DNA of 64,000 bases, from assembly GCA_964522015.1 (NCBI GenBank), contig CAZFST010000022.1, positions 1-64,000 on the forward strand. The letters are read 5' to 3'. The stretch is from QQWI01 sp964522015 (GTDB taxonomy: Bacteria; Bacillota; Clostridia; Peptostreptococcales; Acidaminobacteraceae). Below are positions 1 to 8,460 of this stretch, piece by piece (the first letter of the stretch is position 1; each line of letters starts with the position of its first letter). The notes under the pieces were generated by a model that saw only the letters and a program-made list of their open reading frames with translations, had not been told where the DNA came from and searched no databases. Position numbers and translations under genes: made by a program.

Positions 1-138
1 CATTACGCAAAGAATCAACAAATAGAAAAAGCCTGAAACCCAATGATACCAATGGATTTCAAGCTTTTTTTGCTTTCAAACTGTCAAAGACGGGATTATA
101 CTACTAAAGATTATACTTTACAATCGTACACGTTTCGC

Positions 139-345
139 AACCAGCTTCAAAAAAAGGAAATGTACACTCTGTTTGGTTGCCCAACAGAAATCGGCAATGC
201 GCAACCCTTTTGTCAGACCCCTCACATTAAGCGCCTGACCCCAGTTACTTGATCACCAGATTGTTCTGACATGCTACAATCCTGAACAACTTACATAAAA
301 TTATCAAACATCATTCGCTGAGTCATACTCATCAGCGCTTTGATA
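139..345 (+). repeat. Remnants of the 5' part of a DUF3427 helicase gene (fossil A, left part)
   Basis: No intact gene is visible in the first 390 bases. Short stretches match other places in the window. The run around 139-167 recurs near 12108-12135, and 207-302 (ending in a TTACATAAAAT stretch) recurs at 2993-3090 and in part near 12180. At 12180 the matching stretch lies in frame with the N-terminal part of a helicase fossil. The segment is therefore read as rearranged debris of the same gene family. The exact borders are uncertain. Confidence 0.5.
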
Positions 346-379
346 TCTTCTATCAATTTGACTACAACATCGCCTATGA

Positions 380-1772
380 GATTCGGCTATTGAGCGGCTT
401 GAGAGCGATGATCCTGATAGGCGTCTTGATTTTGTATTTTCAGTGGATATTTTTAACGAAGGTGTTGATATTCCAAGGGTCAATCAGATTTTAATGCTCA
501 GACCAACCCAATCGGCCATTGTGTTTGTGCAGCAGCTGGGCCGTGGGCTTAGAAAAACAGATGGCAAAGAGTACCTCACGGTGATTGATTTTATTGGCAA
601 TTACAGCAACAACTATTTGGTGCCCATTGCCCTTTACGGGGATGCCAGTTACAACAAAGACAACCTTAGAAAGTTACTGGCAGGGGAGAGCGAAGTGCTC
701 CCAGGTGCTTCTACGGTGAACTTTGAGCGTATTGCCAAAGAGCGGATATTTGATGCCATCAATAAAGCTAAGATGTCAAGAAAAAAGGATTTGGTTAATG
801 ACTACACCCTCTTGAAGTTTCAACTGGGCAGGTCTCCCATGATGATGGACTTTGTCAATCATGGCAGCCGTGATCCCTACCCACACCCATCTTTTGGCCC
901 TCTTTTCAAAGGAGATTGCAAACGGTAAGCGGGTGGAAGAAGCCCTTATGCTTCAACTCTTGATTGACCAGGGGGCGGTGGATTTAGAGTCGTTGAAGTC
1001 GACTATTTTCAACGCCTACAAGTATGTGCCAACCCATAAAACCCTCTTGTCTGCCGTGAATAACGCTAACTTTTTATTTGTGACAGAAAACAGCACCCCT
1101 ACCACACCAATAACCCCATCTGATCATTCTGAGTCTGAGGCAAAAGAGAAGGCCTCTAAAATTAAGGTGGGTCTTAAATACAATTATCATTTAGTGGAGA
1201 TGCGCCATGATGGCTTTAAGCGGTACTTGCTGGATGTCTTGACCTATGGGGTTCATGTGTTTTCTGATGGTTATGATGTGGCCAATTGGGTGGATGGGTT
1301 TGTGCTGGTCCGCAAGTATTCTCGCAAGGATGTGTTTCGCATTCTCAATTGGGATGAGAATCCAGTGGCCCAAAATGTTGGGGGCTATATGGTTAGTGGG
1401 GACAAGGCCGATTGCGCGGCCTTTATCAATTATCACAAGGATGAGAGTATTTCGGCAACCATTCAGTACGAGGATGCTTTTGTGGACCGGGGTCACTTTG
1501 ATTGGATGAGTAAGTCTAAGCGCAGTGTTACCAGTCCGGATGTGGTGGCCATTACTGGGCATGTGGCTCTTGGGATGCGGATTCCCTTGTTTGTTAAGAA
1601 GCACAACGACGAGGGGCAGGATTTTTATTATATGGGGGATATGGCGCATCTTCCTGGTAAGGTTTGGTCTGTGGTGATGGCCGATGGGAAAACATCGGCG
1701 GTGCGTATGGGTTTTAAACTGAGTCATGGGGTTGAGGCGGGGCTTTATCGGTATATTACGGATATGGGCTGA
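380..1772 (+). pseudogene. Superfamily II helicase with DUF3427 C-terminus, broken (fossil A)
   Basis: This is the 3' half of a DEAD/DEAH-type helicase. An open frame begins right after a stop at 377-379. It runs through helicase motif V (VDIFNEGVDIP) and motif VI (QQLGRGLRK) to a stop at 926-928. Homology then continues in another frame from about 880 to 1772, covering the DUF3427 domain found at the C-terminus of these helicases. The break sits after the NHGSRDPY stretch and looks like a small deletion plus a frame shift. The N-terminal nuclease and Walker A regions are absent. Intact relatives are around 900-1000 residues and are often found in defence islands. A product is unlikely, though a C-terminal fragment could be translated from 852. 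Fragments of the same family recur at 2771, 4677, 8080, 12045 and 37980. Confidence 0.85.
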
Positions 1773-1780
1773 GTGTGATA

Positions 1781-1815
1781 GAACACTTGTTCGCTCAAGT
1801 GTTGTATGATAAAAT
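1781..1815 (+). promoter_or_regulatory. LexA (SOS) box overlapping a sigma-A promoter
   Basis: GAACACTTGTTC at 1781-1792 fits the Gram-positive LexA/DinR box GAAC-N4-GTTC. Its right half forms the -35 element TTGTTC (1787-1792). A -10 TAAAAT follows at 1810-1815 after exactly 17 bases. LexA bound here would block the promoter. The promoter reads into the DinD-like gene that starts at 1863. Confidence 0.85.
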
Positions 1816-1862
1816 AGTATCATCTAAGATCAGCTTTGAAGGCAAAGTAAATGGAGGATGAT

Positions 1863-2714
1863 ATGGACCGGGGAAGGATTCGTTCTATAAAGCAGGAGTT
1901 TGATGCAATTGTGCATAGAGATGAAACTATTGATGTTGAGTTCTGGCACGCTAGAGAATTGATGCCTCTTTTGGGTTATGAGAGATGGGAAAATTTCCTT
2001 AAAACTATCGTTCGATCAATTGACTCTTGTATCACCTCTGGCATAGAAATAACAAACCATTTTCGTGAGGTCACGAAAATGGTTCAACTGGGAAGTGGCT
2101 CAAAACGTAGTGTCAAAGATTATATGTTAACACGTTATGCCTGCTATTTGATTGCAATGAATGGCGATCCTAAGAAAGATGAGATTGCATTCGCTCAAAG
2201 TTATTTCGCATTACAAACAAGAAAACAAGAAATTATTGAAGAAAGAGTCGCTTATATTGAGCGAATGGAAGCCCGTGGCAGGTTAAAAGAATCTGAAAAG
2301 CGACTTTCGCAAAATATTTACGAAAGAGATGTAGATGATTCAGGATTTGGCCGTATTCGTGCGCGGGGTGATTGTGCATTATTTGGAGGCAATTCTACAA
2401 GGGATATGAAAAGCAAATTAAATATCAAGGAGAGTCGGCCACTGGCTGATTTTTTGCCGACTTTAACAATTGCAGCAAAGAACCTTGCTACTGAAATGAC
2501 AAATTTCAATGTCGAAGAAAAAGATCTACAAGGTGAGCTTCCAATTACTGATGAACATGTTCAAAACAATAAAACCGTACGAGAGATGTTAGGCCAAAGA
2601 GGCATCAAACCCGAAGAACTTCCGGCTTATGAAGACATAAAAAAATTAGAGAGAAGGGTGAAAACGCAGGAGAAGAAAATTGCGTCTCAATCTGGGAAAT
2701 TACCGAGTGACTGA
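1863..2714 (+). CDS. dinD: DinD-like DNA-damage-inducible protein (Bro-N/KilA-N type)
   Basis: This 283-residue protein matches DinD in length and layout. The N-terminal half (about residues 15-130) carries the conserved FWHARELMPLLGY, NHF..VTKMV and YMLTRYACYLIAMNGD stretches of the DinD/Bro-N family. The middle (about 130-190) is the charged ERMEARGRLKESEK linker plus an FGRIRARGD segment. In E. coli DinD is LexA-regulated and antagonises RecA strand exchange. The ATG at 1863 is preferred over 1851 because GGAGG lies 5 bases upstream and the leader is conserved at a related promoter (38.6 kb). The LexA box 70 bases upstream supports SOS control. RecA antagonism is inferred from the family, not seen here. 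A near-perfect 30-bp palindrome lies inside the coding region at 2055-2084. Confidence 0.85.
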   Translation: MDRGRIRSIKQEFDAIVHRDETIDVEFWHARELMPLLGYERWENFLKTIVRSIDSCITSGIEITNHFREVTKMVQLGSGSKRSVKDYMLTRYACYLIAMNGDPKKDEIAFAQSYFALQTRKQEIIEERVAYIERMEARGRLKESEKRLSQNIYERDVDDSGFGRIRARGDCALFGGNSTRDMKSKLNIKESRPLADFLPTLTIAAKNLATEMTNFNVEEKDLQGELPITDEHVQNNKTVREMLGQRGIKPEELPAYEDIKKLERRVKTQEKKIASQSGKLPSD

Positions 2715-2770
2715 TAGCTTGATCCAATAAACGGTTGCCCAATCGCAACTAGAAAATGTCGGAACCAGGT

Positions 2771-3090
2771 ACCATATGAGAAATTGAAGTTATAAGCATT
2801 GGTGTGCCCAGTGTGTAGAGTCAATTGCCCAAAGAGTACCCGGTACCGCAGCGGGAAATGGGGAAATCAAAATGCAACACTGGCTAAAAACAGAAGTTTC
2901 CAGTGAAAGTCGTGCAGCGCAAGCTTCACATGACACATTGCTGCTCCCACTCCACTGAAGCTGCCCGCCCATCGAAAGCGGCAAAGTGTCACCCTTTTGT
3001 CAGGCGCTGCTAATATAGCGCGTGACCCCAGTTACTTAATCACCAGATTCTTCTGAGTTACTACAATCCTGAACACCTTACATAAAATGA
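2771..3090 (+). repeat. Non-coding helicase-family debris (fossil B) with left copy of a ~100-bp direct repeat
   Basis: The 510 bases between the DinD-like gene and the next gene hold no gene. Bases 2771-2870 recur at 4677-4775 with roughly nine in ten bases the same by eye, so the toxin-antitoxin-like pair lies between two direct repeats. Bases 2900-2945 resemble the 5' part of the helicase fossil near 12130-12175. Bases 2993-3090 resemble 207-302. A hairpin-forming GTCAGGCGCTG element lies at 2999-3026. Confidence 0.65.
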
Positions 3091-3173
3091 TCAAACAACA
3101 TACACTGATTCATACTCATCAGCTAGGCTTCCATACTCTAGTTCGACGAGGTGTATCAATTGATGCATTTTGG

Positions 3174-3202
3174 TTGACGCTGCGCAAAAGAAGATGTACT
3201 AT
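3174..3202 (+). promoter_or_regulatory. Promoter of the toxin-antitoxin-like module
   Basis: TTGACG (3174-3179) and TACTAT (3197-3202) are 17 bases apart and lie just before the 3225 gene. A ribosome binding site AGAGGTG follows. The -10 is not perfect, so the call is moderate. Confidence 0.5.
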
Positions 3203-3224
3203 AGTATTATAAAGAGGTGATAGG

Positions 3225-3635
3225 ATGAGTCATCATTATAATCAGAATTACACGCTCGCACAGATTGAATCAATACTGGACATCATCAAGAACTGCGTAC
3301 GTTGCAATCGATATATAATTTCAAAAAATGAAAATAGGAAAGAGAACATCGATTTCATCAACAATTATAACTTAAATACAAACAAACAGAAGGATATTCT
3401 CATGCGCATAGAAGCTGACGATTTCTGTCATTCGTTACAGAATATAAATGTTGGCTTTGAACATGAAGTCTTGTATGTGTTCTGTCCACAGATTGAATTA
3501 TTCAATTTTGAAGGTGAAACAACACTTGTGGACGTATATACCAAGTTCAACATCATTGATTATGACAATGGTAAGCGCCTCATCGCCATATCATTTCACG
3601 AAAAGAACAAGCCTATGGATTATGCATTTAGGTAA
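3225..3635 (+). CDS. Probable toxin partner of a SocA/Panacea antitoxin module
   Basis: This is a 136-residue protein I do not recognise firmly. It starts at an ATG with AGAGGTG upstream and ends 23 bases before the antitoxin-like gene. The N-terminal half is helical and charged (YTLAQIESILDIIKNCV), and contains a CVRC pair. The C-terminal half alternates hydrophobic residues (HEVLYVFCPQIEL, YTKFNIIDYDNG, LIAISFHEKN), suggesting a small beta-rich toxin. The order toxin then antitoxin, and an MqsA-like zinc finger in the next gene, recall MqsR/MqsA pairs, but I cannot show MqsR homology. The toxin role is inferred only from position. It is co-transcribed with its partner from the promoter at 3174. 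Confidence 0.55.
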   Translation: MSHHYNQNYTLAQIESILDIIKNCVRCNRYIISKNENRKENIDFINNYNLNTNKQKDILMRIEADDFCHSLQNINVGFEHEVLYVFCPQIELFNFEGETTLVDVYTKFNIIDYDNGKRLIAISFHEKNKPMDYAFR

Positions 3636-3658
3636 GACTATGTTTAGGAGGAATATTT

Positions 3659-4657
3659 ATGTTGGAAAAGAAAACTTTCTGCGAAGAATGTAGGCGAGAT
3701 GTCAGATATACTATTGATGGCACTAAACTCGCAGGCACATTGAAAGGTGTTCAATATGATTATATAGGCCAAAAGGCCATTTGCAATGAATGTAGATCAG
3801 AAGTATACGTACACGAAGTTGAGGACTACAACTTGAAGTCGCTCTACGACACGTATAGAGAAAAGAACGGCATTGTCGCGCTTGAAATAATCCTTGCGAT
3901 ACCTGAAAAATATGGTATAGGGAAGCGTCCTCTTTCCCTTCTATTGGGGTGGGGTGAAATGACATACACTAGGTACTGTGATGGCGACATGCCAACAAAA
4001 CAGTATTCAGACATATTACAGAGAATATACGAAAATCCTTCTTATTACCTGCAATTGCTCGAAATCGGTAAAGAAAATCTGAAATCGATGGCTGCCTACG
4101 AAAAAAGCATCCGTGTCGTTGAAAGTATACTTGGCGCTAAAATAGAGTCTCGCACAAAAATGGATGAAGTTATTGATTATGTACTGTTCAAATGCGAAGA
4201 CATAACACCCTTAGCCTTACAAAAGGCACTGTACTATATTCAGGGATTCTTTTTCGCATTTAATGAGTTTTTTCTATTTGACGATGAATGTGAAGCGTGG
4301 GCCCATGGACCTGTGTATAAGGAGATCTATCAAAGATACAGTTCATATAAATTTGATCCCATTGAAGGCACTGATGAAATTGATGACGCAACATTAAGTA
4401 GTAGTGAAAGAGCTGTTATCGACAGCGTTATTCGTAATTTATGTTGTTATAGTGGTAAAATGCTTGAGAGCTTTACACATGCAGAAGAACCTTGGTTGAA
4501 GACACGTGGTGATCTTGCTCCCACAGTTGCATCAAACAGATTAATTCATAAGAAAACCATAGGTGATTATTTCCTATCAGTGAAGGAACATGAGCAAATG
4601 CTTAACCCTTCCGATATTGAAAAATACTCACGTAAGATGTTCAAACAAACCATTTGA
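3659..4657 (+). CDS. Antitoxin-like protein: MqsA-type zinc finger + HTH + SocA/Panacea (DUF4065) domain
   Basis: This 332-residue protein has three parts. Residues 1-50 hold two CxxC pairs (CEEC and CNEC) as in MqsA-type zinc-binding domains. Residues 60-130 look like an Xre-type helix-turn-helix (SLLLGWGEMTYTRYCDGDMPTKQYSDIL). Residues about 170-290 form a SocA/GepA-like Panacea domain, with LQKALYYIQGFFFAF and EAWAHGPVYKEIYQRY. Panacea domains serve as neutralising modules in toxin-antitoxin systems. The helix-turn-helix suggests self-regulation of the pair. The module lies between ~100-bp direct repeats, a sign that it moved in as a cassette. Confidence 0.75.
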   Translation: MLEKKTFCEECRRDVRYTIDGTKLAGTLKGVQYDYIGQKAICNECRSEVYVHEVEDYNLKSLYDTYREKNGIVALEIILAIPEKYGIGKRPLSLLLGWGEMTYTRYCDGDMPTKQYSDILQRIYENPSYYLQLLEIGKENLKSMAAYEKSIRVVESILGAKIESRTKMDEVIDYVLFKCEDITPLALQKALYYIQGFFFAFNEFFLFDDECEAWAHGPVYKEIYQRYSSYKFDPIEGTDEIDDATLSSSERAVIDSVIRNLCCYSGKMLESFTHAEEPWLKTRGDLAPTVASNRLIHKKTIGDYFLSVKEHEQMLNPSDIEKYSRKMFKQTI

Positions 4658-4676
4658 GATAAAATCCATACTATGA

Positions 4677-4960
4677 ACCATATGAGAAATTGAAATTATA
4701 AATACTGGTGTGCCCAGTGTGTAGAGTCAATTACCTAAAGGGTACCCGGTTCTCAGCAGGAAATGGGGAAATCAAGCTGCTCCTCTGTGCGTCAGGTGCT
4801 GCTAAAACAGCGCCTGACCGTGATTGCTTGATCCACTCAATCGTCCATTTCTTATGGTACTGCACCATGAAAGGTGACTAAATGTAAGACCCTCTTGCCA
4901 GCCGTGAATCACCTGAACTTTTTTTGTCAGAAAACAGCGACCCGCCCCACAAATAAACAA
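4677..4960 (+). repeat. Right copy of the ~100-bp direct repeat plus helicase-family debris (fossil C)
   Basis: The 530 bases from 4658 to 5189 hold no gene. Bases 4677-4775 are the partner of 2771-2870. A GTCAGG...CCTGAC hairpin follows at 4791-4818. Bases 4884-4965 match the part of the helicase fossils that encodes KTLLSAVNHLNFLFVT (compare 8180-8260 and 12420-12500). Upstream of the next gene a TATAAT lies at 5138-5143 with a TTGACT at 5111, but their 21-base spacing is too long for a firm promoter call. Confidence 0.65.
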
Positions 4961-5189
4961 TCCCCAAAAGATTTGCAGCTTGATGATGTTGTTTTTATAA
5001 ATAATGGTCTATCATTTTACTGGCGTCGGTAAATTGATAGACTTGCCTATAATGTTATCAGCCGTCAGTGATGCCTAGGTACAATAACGATTCCCGAGTG
5101 ACACATCTAATTGACTGCCATCGTTATTACCATATGGTATAATGAGGGTGGTTTTTGCTTTTATGGGATGAGCAGATGGGGGGGCTGGG

Positions 5190-8051
5190 ATGACTTATGA
5201 TGAGCTGTACGAAAAATACATAATGCTTGAAAAAGAAAATTTACTGTTAAAAAAAGAACTTGAGCTATTGAGATCCAGCGGTGTGTCTGAAATACCTGTG
5301 CCTTATTGTTCGTCTTTAAATCTTGAAAATGAAGTTCCAAAAGAGGCTTCTTTAGAATTAAGTGAAGTCGGTATCACACGCAGCAGCTCAAATAAAGAAA
5401 AAAGCGATTTGTTTTTGTCGCTCTTTAAAGGTAGACCAGATGTCTGTGCAAAGCGGTGGCACAAGAAACCCGGTTATTCCCCTTACTGTTATAACGATTT
5501 TAAGCCGGGGATTTGTCAAAAACCTAAGATTAAATGCACAGAATGTAAGAATAGCAATTTTGCCTTACTCAACGAGGAGCAGATCAAAAACCATTTCTTA
5601 GGTAAGCATGTATTAGGACTCTATCCGCTGACGACAAACGATACTTGTTATCTTCTTGCAATTGATTTTGATGAGTCAACTTGGGGAGAAGATGTAAAAG
5701 TGGTTATGAGCATTTGTAATGATTATTGTATTCCAGTTTATGCCGAGCGTTCACGATCAGGACAGGGGTGTCATTTATGGTTCTTTTTTGAGAGCGAGGT
5801 AAAGGCTTCTCTTGCTAGGCAATTTGGGACTGCTATTCTTGACCTTGCTATGCAAGCGTGTGGCAATATAAAGTTCGATTCTTATGACCGCCTTTTTCCA
5901 AGTCAAGATTTTTTGCAGAAGGATGGGTTTGGAAATCTTATTGCTCTACCCCTACAAAAGGAAGCAAGAGAACGAGGTAATTCAGTTTTTATTGATGCTG
6001 ACTTGAATGAGATTGTTGATCAATGGCGCTACTTATCGCAAGTAAAAAGAATTTCAGAAGAATTTATAAGTGGCTTTTGTAGGCAGCATAGGCCTATGAG
6101 AAAAAACAACGAAGATGCGAGAACAGATAGAGAACAAAAAATAAGCACAGCTGAGAAATGTGATTTCCCTGAATCTATGACGATGATAAGAAGCAATGGC
6201 TTGCATCTATCTAAAGTAGATTTGTCACCTAAAGCACTCTATTTGATTAGAAGTCTAGCAACCTATGCTAATCCAGAATTTTATGCGAAACAAGCAATGC
6301 GTCAATCAACGTTTGGGATACCACGTATTACCGTTCTTTATGAAGAAGATGCTGAAAGTATTGTTTTGCCAAGGGGATTGGAAACAAACTTATTGATTAA
6401 GATGGATGCTATTGGTGCTAAATACACCCTATTGGATGAAAGAAATGAAGGCACGAAAGTAAATGTTGAGTTTAAAGGTCAACTCAAGTCTCATCAGAGC
6501 GAAGCATTATCAAAGCTGTTGGAGAATCAAGATGGCGTACTATCCGCCACAACGGGATTTGGTAAAACTGTGATCGCAGCGAAGTTAATCGCTGAGAAGA
6601 AGTGTTCTACCTTGATTTTAGTTCATACTAAAGAGTTGGCGACGCAGTGGAAGGCGCGATTAGAGCAATTTTTAGAGATTAATGAAGTCATCGACAAAAA
6701 GAGAAAAAACAGTTCTATAGTAGGACAACTCGGTGGCGGGAAAAAGGCTATTAACGGGTTTGTTGATATTGCAATTATGCAGTCTATGTTTGAGCAGGAC
6801 AAAAGTGTAAAAGCCATGATTAATCAGTATGGACTTATTATTGTAGATGAATGTCACCATGTGTCTGCTTCTAATTTTAGTCGGATTGTTAGTTCTGCTA
6901 ACGCAAAGTATATTTATGGTCTTACTGCTACGCCGATTCGAAAGGATGGACATCACCCAATTATCTTTATGTATTGTGGGCCAATCAGGTACAAGGTAGA
7001 TGCCAAGCTAGAGGCTAAGAAAAGGGATTTTGATCACTTTATAGTGCCAAGATTCACAAGCACTAGAATGCCTTTATTTAAAAATCAAGATGAGTGGCAC
7101 ATTACAGAAGTCTATCAGCATATTTGCAAAAGCAATTATCGCAATGAATTGATTGTAGCTGATGTGACACAGGCCATAGATAACGGCAGAAATCCTTTGA
7201 TTTTGACCGAAAGAACCAGTCATATAGAAGAACTGGTGGCATTAATGTCTGATAAAGATTTTCAGGTGATTGTCTTAGCTGGGGACTTAAAAACCAGTGA
7301 AAGAAAAGAATCTCACAGAAGAATAAGAGCCCTAAAGGATAACGAGCGATTTGTCATCATAGCAACAGGAAAATTGATTGGTGAAGGGTTTGACGAAGCC
7401 CGACTTGATACCTTATTTATGGCAATGCCTATTGCTTGGAAGGGTACAGTTGCTCAATATGCTGGAAGATTGCACCGAAACTTTGAAGGTAAGAATGAAG
7501 TTCTAATTTACGACTACGTGGATGTTCATATTCCGGTTCTTGAGAGGATGTACCACAAAAGGCTGACTGCATACAAATCAGTGGGTTATAGTGTTAGGCC
7601 CCACAAGTCAGAGAACGATGCTGAGAACGGAATTTATGATGAAGCAAACTATTTCGAACATGTGCTCAAAGATATTTGCCGCGCAGAGGAGAACATTCTA
7701 ATTTCCAGTCCGTTTCTTGAAAAGAAGAAGATGAATGGCATTAGAGACGTCCTGATTGAAAAGTTTAGAATGGGTATCCGTGTGGTTTTATGCATTAAAG
7801 GTTTGGACGAATATTCGGACAAGCACAGGATCTATATTTCAGAGTTTATTAGTACAATGGAAAAAGAAGGGGTTCAGGTCATTCAGCTTAAAAGAAATCG
7901 CTATAAATTCATGATTATTGATAATAAGATCGTTTGGTATGGGGGTATTGATATTCTAGGCGGTAGCTATGATGAAAATTCATTGATCCGAATTGAGGAT
8001 GAGGAATTAGCCAGTGAGTTGGTTGGTGTAATCTCAGAATTCAAACCATAA
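5190..8051 (+). CDS. Primase-helicase-PLD protein of the TOTE conflict-system type
   Basis: This is a 953-residue, multi-domain protein. Residues 1-30 are a short coiled coil. A Cys-rich zinc segment (residues about 85-120) precedes an archaeo-eukaryotic primase domain with the metal motif AIDFDE and the SGQGCHLWFFF motif (about 130-270). A superfamily II helicase follows: Walker A TGFGKT near 453, DECH near 552, TATPIRKDG, and motif VI QYAGRLHR near 755. The end (about 830-950) is a phospholipase-D-like nuclease fold. There the usual H-x-K-x4-D motif reads RYKFMIID, so Arg replaces His. The family is associated with biological conflict, and a primer- or end-processing role on foreign DNA is inferred. 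It stands alone between helicase debris on both sides. It starts at the ATG at 5190, after a G-rich Shine-Dalgarno region. Confidence 0.85.
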   Translation: MTYDELYEKYIMLEKENLLLKKELELLRSSGVSEIPVPYCSSLNLENEVPKEASLELSEVGITRSSSNKEKSDLFLSLFKGRPDVCAKRWHKKPGYSPYCYNDFKPGICQKPKIKCTECKNSNFALLNEEQIKNHFLGKHVLGLYPLTTNDTCYLLAIDFDESTWGEDVKVVMSICNDYCIPVYAERSRSGQGCHLWFFFESEVKASLARQFGTAILDLAMQACGNIKFDSYDRLFPSQDFLQKDGFGNLIALPLQKEARERGNSVFIDADLNEIVDQWRYLSQVKRISEEFISGFCRQHRPMRKNNEDARTDREQKISTAEKCDFPESMTMIRSNGLHLSKVDLSPKALYLIRSLATYANPEFYAKQAMRQSTFGIPRITVLYEEDAESIVLPRGLETNLLIKMDAIGAKYTLLDERNEGTKVNVEFKGQLKSHQSEALSKLLENQDGVLSATTGFGKTVIAAKLIAEKKCSTLILVHTKELATQWKARLEQFLEINEVIDKKRKNSSIVGQLGGGKKAINGFVDIAIMQSMFEQDKSVKAMINQYGLIIVDECHHVSASNFSRIVSSANAKYIYGLTATPIRKDGHHPIIFMYCGPIRYKVDAKLEAKKRDFDHFIVPRFTSTRMPLFKNQDEWHITEVYQHICKSNYRNELIVADVTQAIDNGRNPLILTERTSHIEELVALMSDKDFQVIVLAGDLKTSERKESHRRIRALKDNERFVIIATGKLIGEGFDEARLDTLFMAMPIAWKGTVAQYAGRLHRNFEGKNEVLIYDYVDVHIPVLERMYHKRLTAYKSVGYSVRPHKSENDAENGIYDEANYFEHVLKDICRAEENILISSPFLEKKKMNGIRDVLIEKFRMGIRVVLCIKGLDEYSDKHRIYISEFISTMEKEGVQVIQLKRNRYKFMIIDNKIVWYGGIDILGGSYDENSLIRIEDEELASELVGVISEFKP

Positions 8052-8079
8052 ATATTAGTTTATTCAGGTAGCGCGAGAT

Positions 8080-8325
8080 AGTGCTATCATGCTTCAGCTC
8101 CTAATGTCCCGCGGGGTGGTGGATCTTACCGAGGTTATCAACTCTATTTTCAATGGGTACACGTATGTGCCAACCCAAAAGACCCTCTTGTCTGCCATGA
8201 ATCACCTGAACTTTTTATTTGTCACAAGAACATTGCGTCCCCGCCACACAAATCGACAATCCCCAATCGGATTTGGTCTGTCCCTTGCGGTGGAGAGGGA
8301 TCTCTTTTACTATGAATTGGCTTGA
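8080..8325 (+). pseudogene. DUF3427 helicase fragment (fossil D)
   Basis: A 78-codon open frame carries the pieces VVDLTEVINSIFNGY and TLLSAMNHLNFLFVT of the region just before the DUF3427 core. It is then joined directly to the extreme C-terminus of the protein (GLSLAVERDL). The same joining point is seen in fossil E, so the two share an internal deletion and must be related by duplication. It follows the 5190 gene by 30 bases. There is no convincing ribosome binding site. Confidence 0.75.
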
Positions 8326-8372
8326 ATCGTTGCGAAACAATTGAGATGATAGCCGTGTGACTCCCTGAAGTT

Positions 8373-8432
8373 TGAAACGATAAATGCAACGACTTTCAAG
8401 TCGTTGCATTTATCGTTTCATTGTGATATGAT
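8373..8432 (+). promoter_or_regulatory. Promoter covered by a perfect 21-bp inverted repeat
   Basis: Arms at 8373-8393 and 8400-8420 are perfect reverse complements with a 6-base loop. The right arm contains the -35 element TTGCAT (8404-8409). A -10 TATGAT (8427-8432) follows at 17 bases. The next gene starts at 8461. The position suggests an operator, perhaps for the product of that gene. A hairpin in RNA is less likely to matter because the repeat lies upstream of the start point. Confidence 0.7.
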
Positions 8433-8460
8433 GACGCCAACAGGATAGAGGAGGTTGCAT

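Noticed and set aside
43..252. Open frame of 69 codons at the window start
   Set aside because: No ribosome site or domain. Its sequence overlaps repeated helicase debris and a hairpin element.
1191..1823. Long minus-strand open frame of 210 codons
   Set aside because: It lies opposite the DUF3427 fossil, has a His/Pro/Ile-rich composition typical of a shadow frame, and no ribosome site.
5111..5143. Promoter TTGACT...TATAAT before the TOTE-type gene
   Set aside because: The spacing is 21 bases, too long for a normal sigma-A promoter. The TATAAT may be used with another -35 that I cannot pick out.
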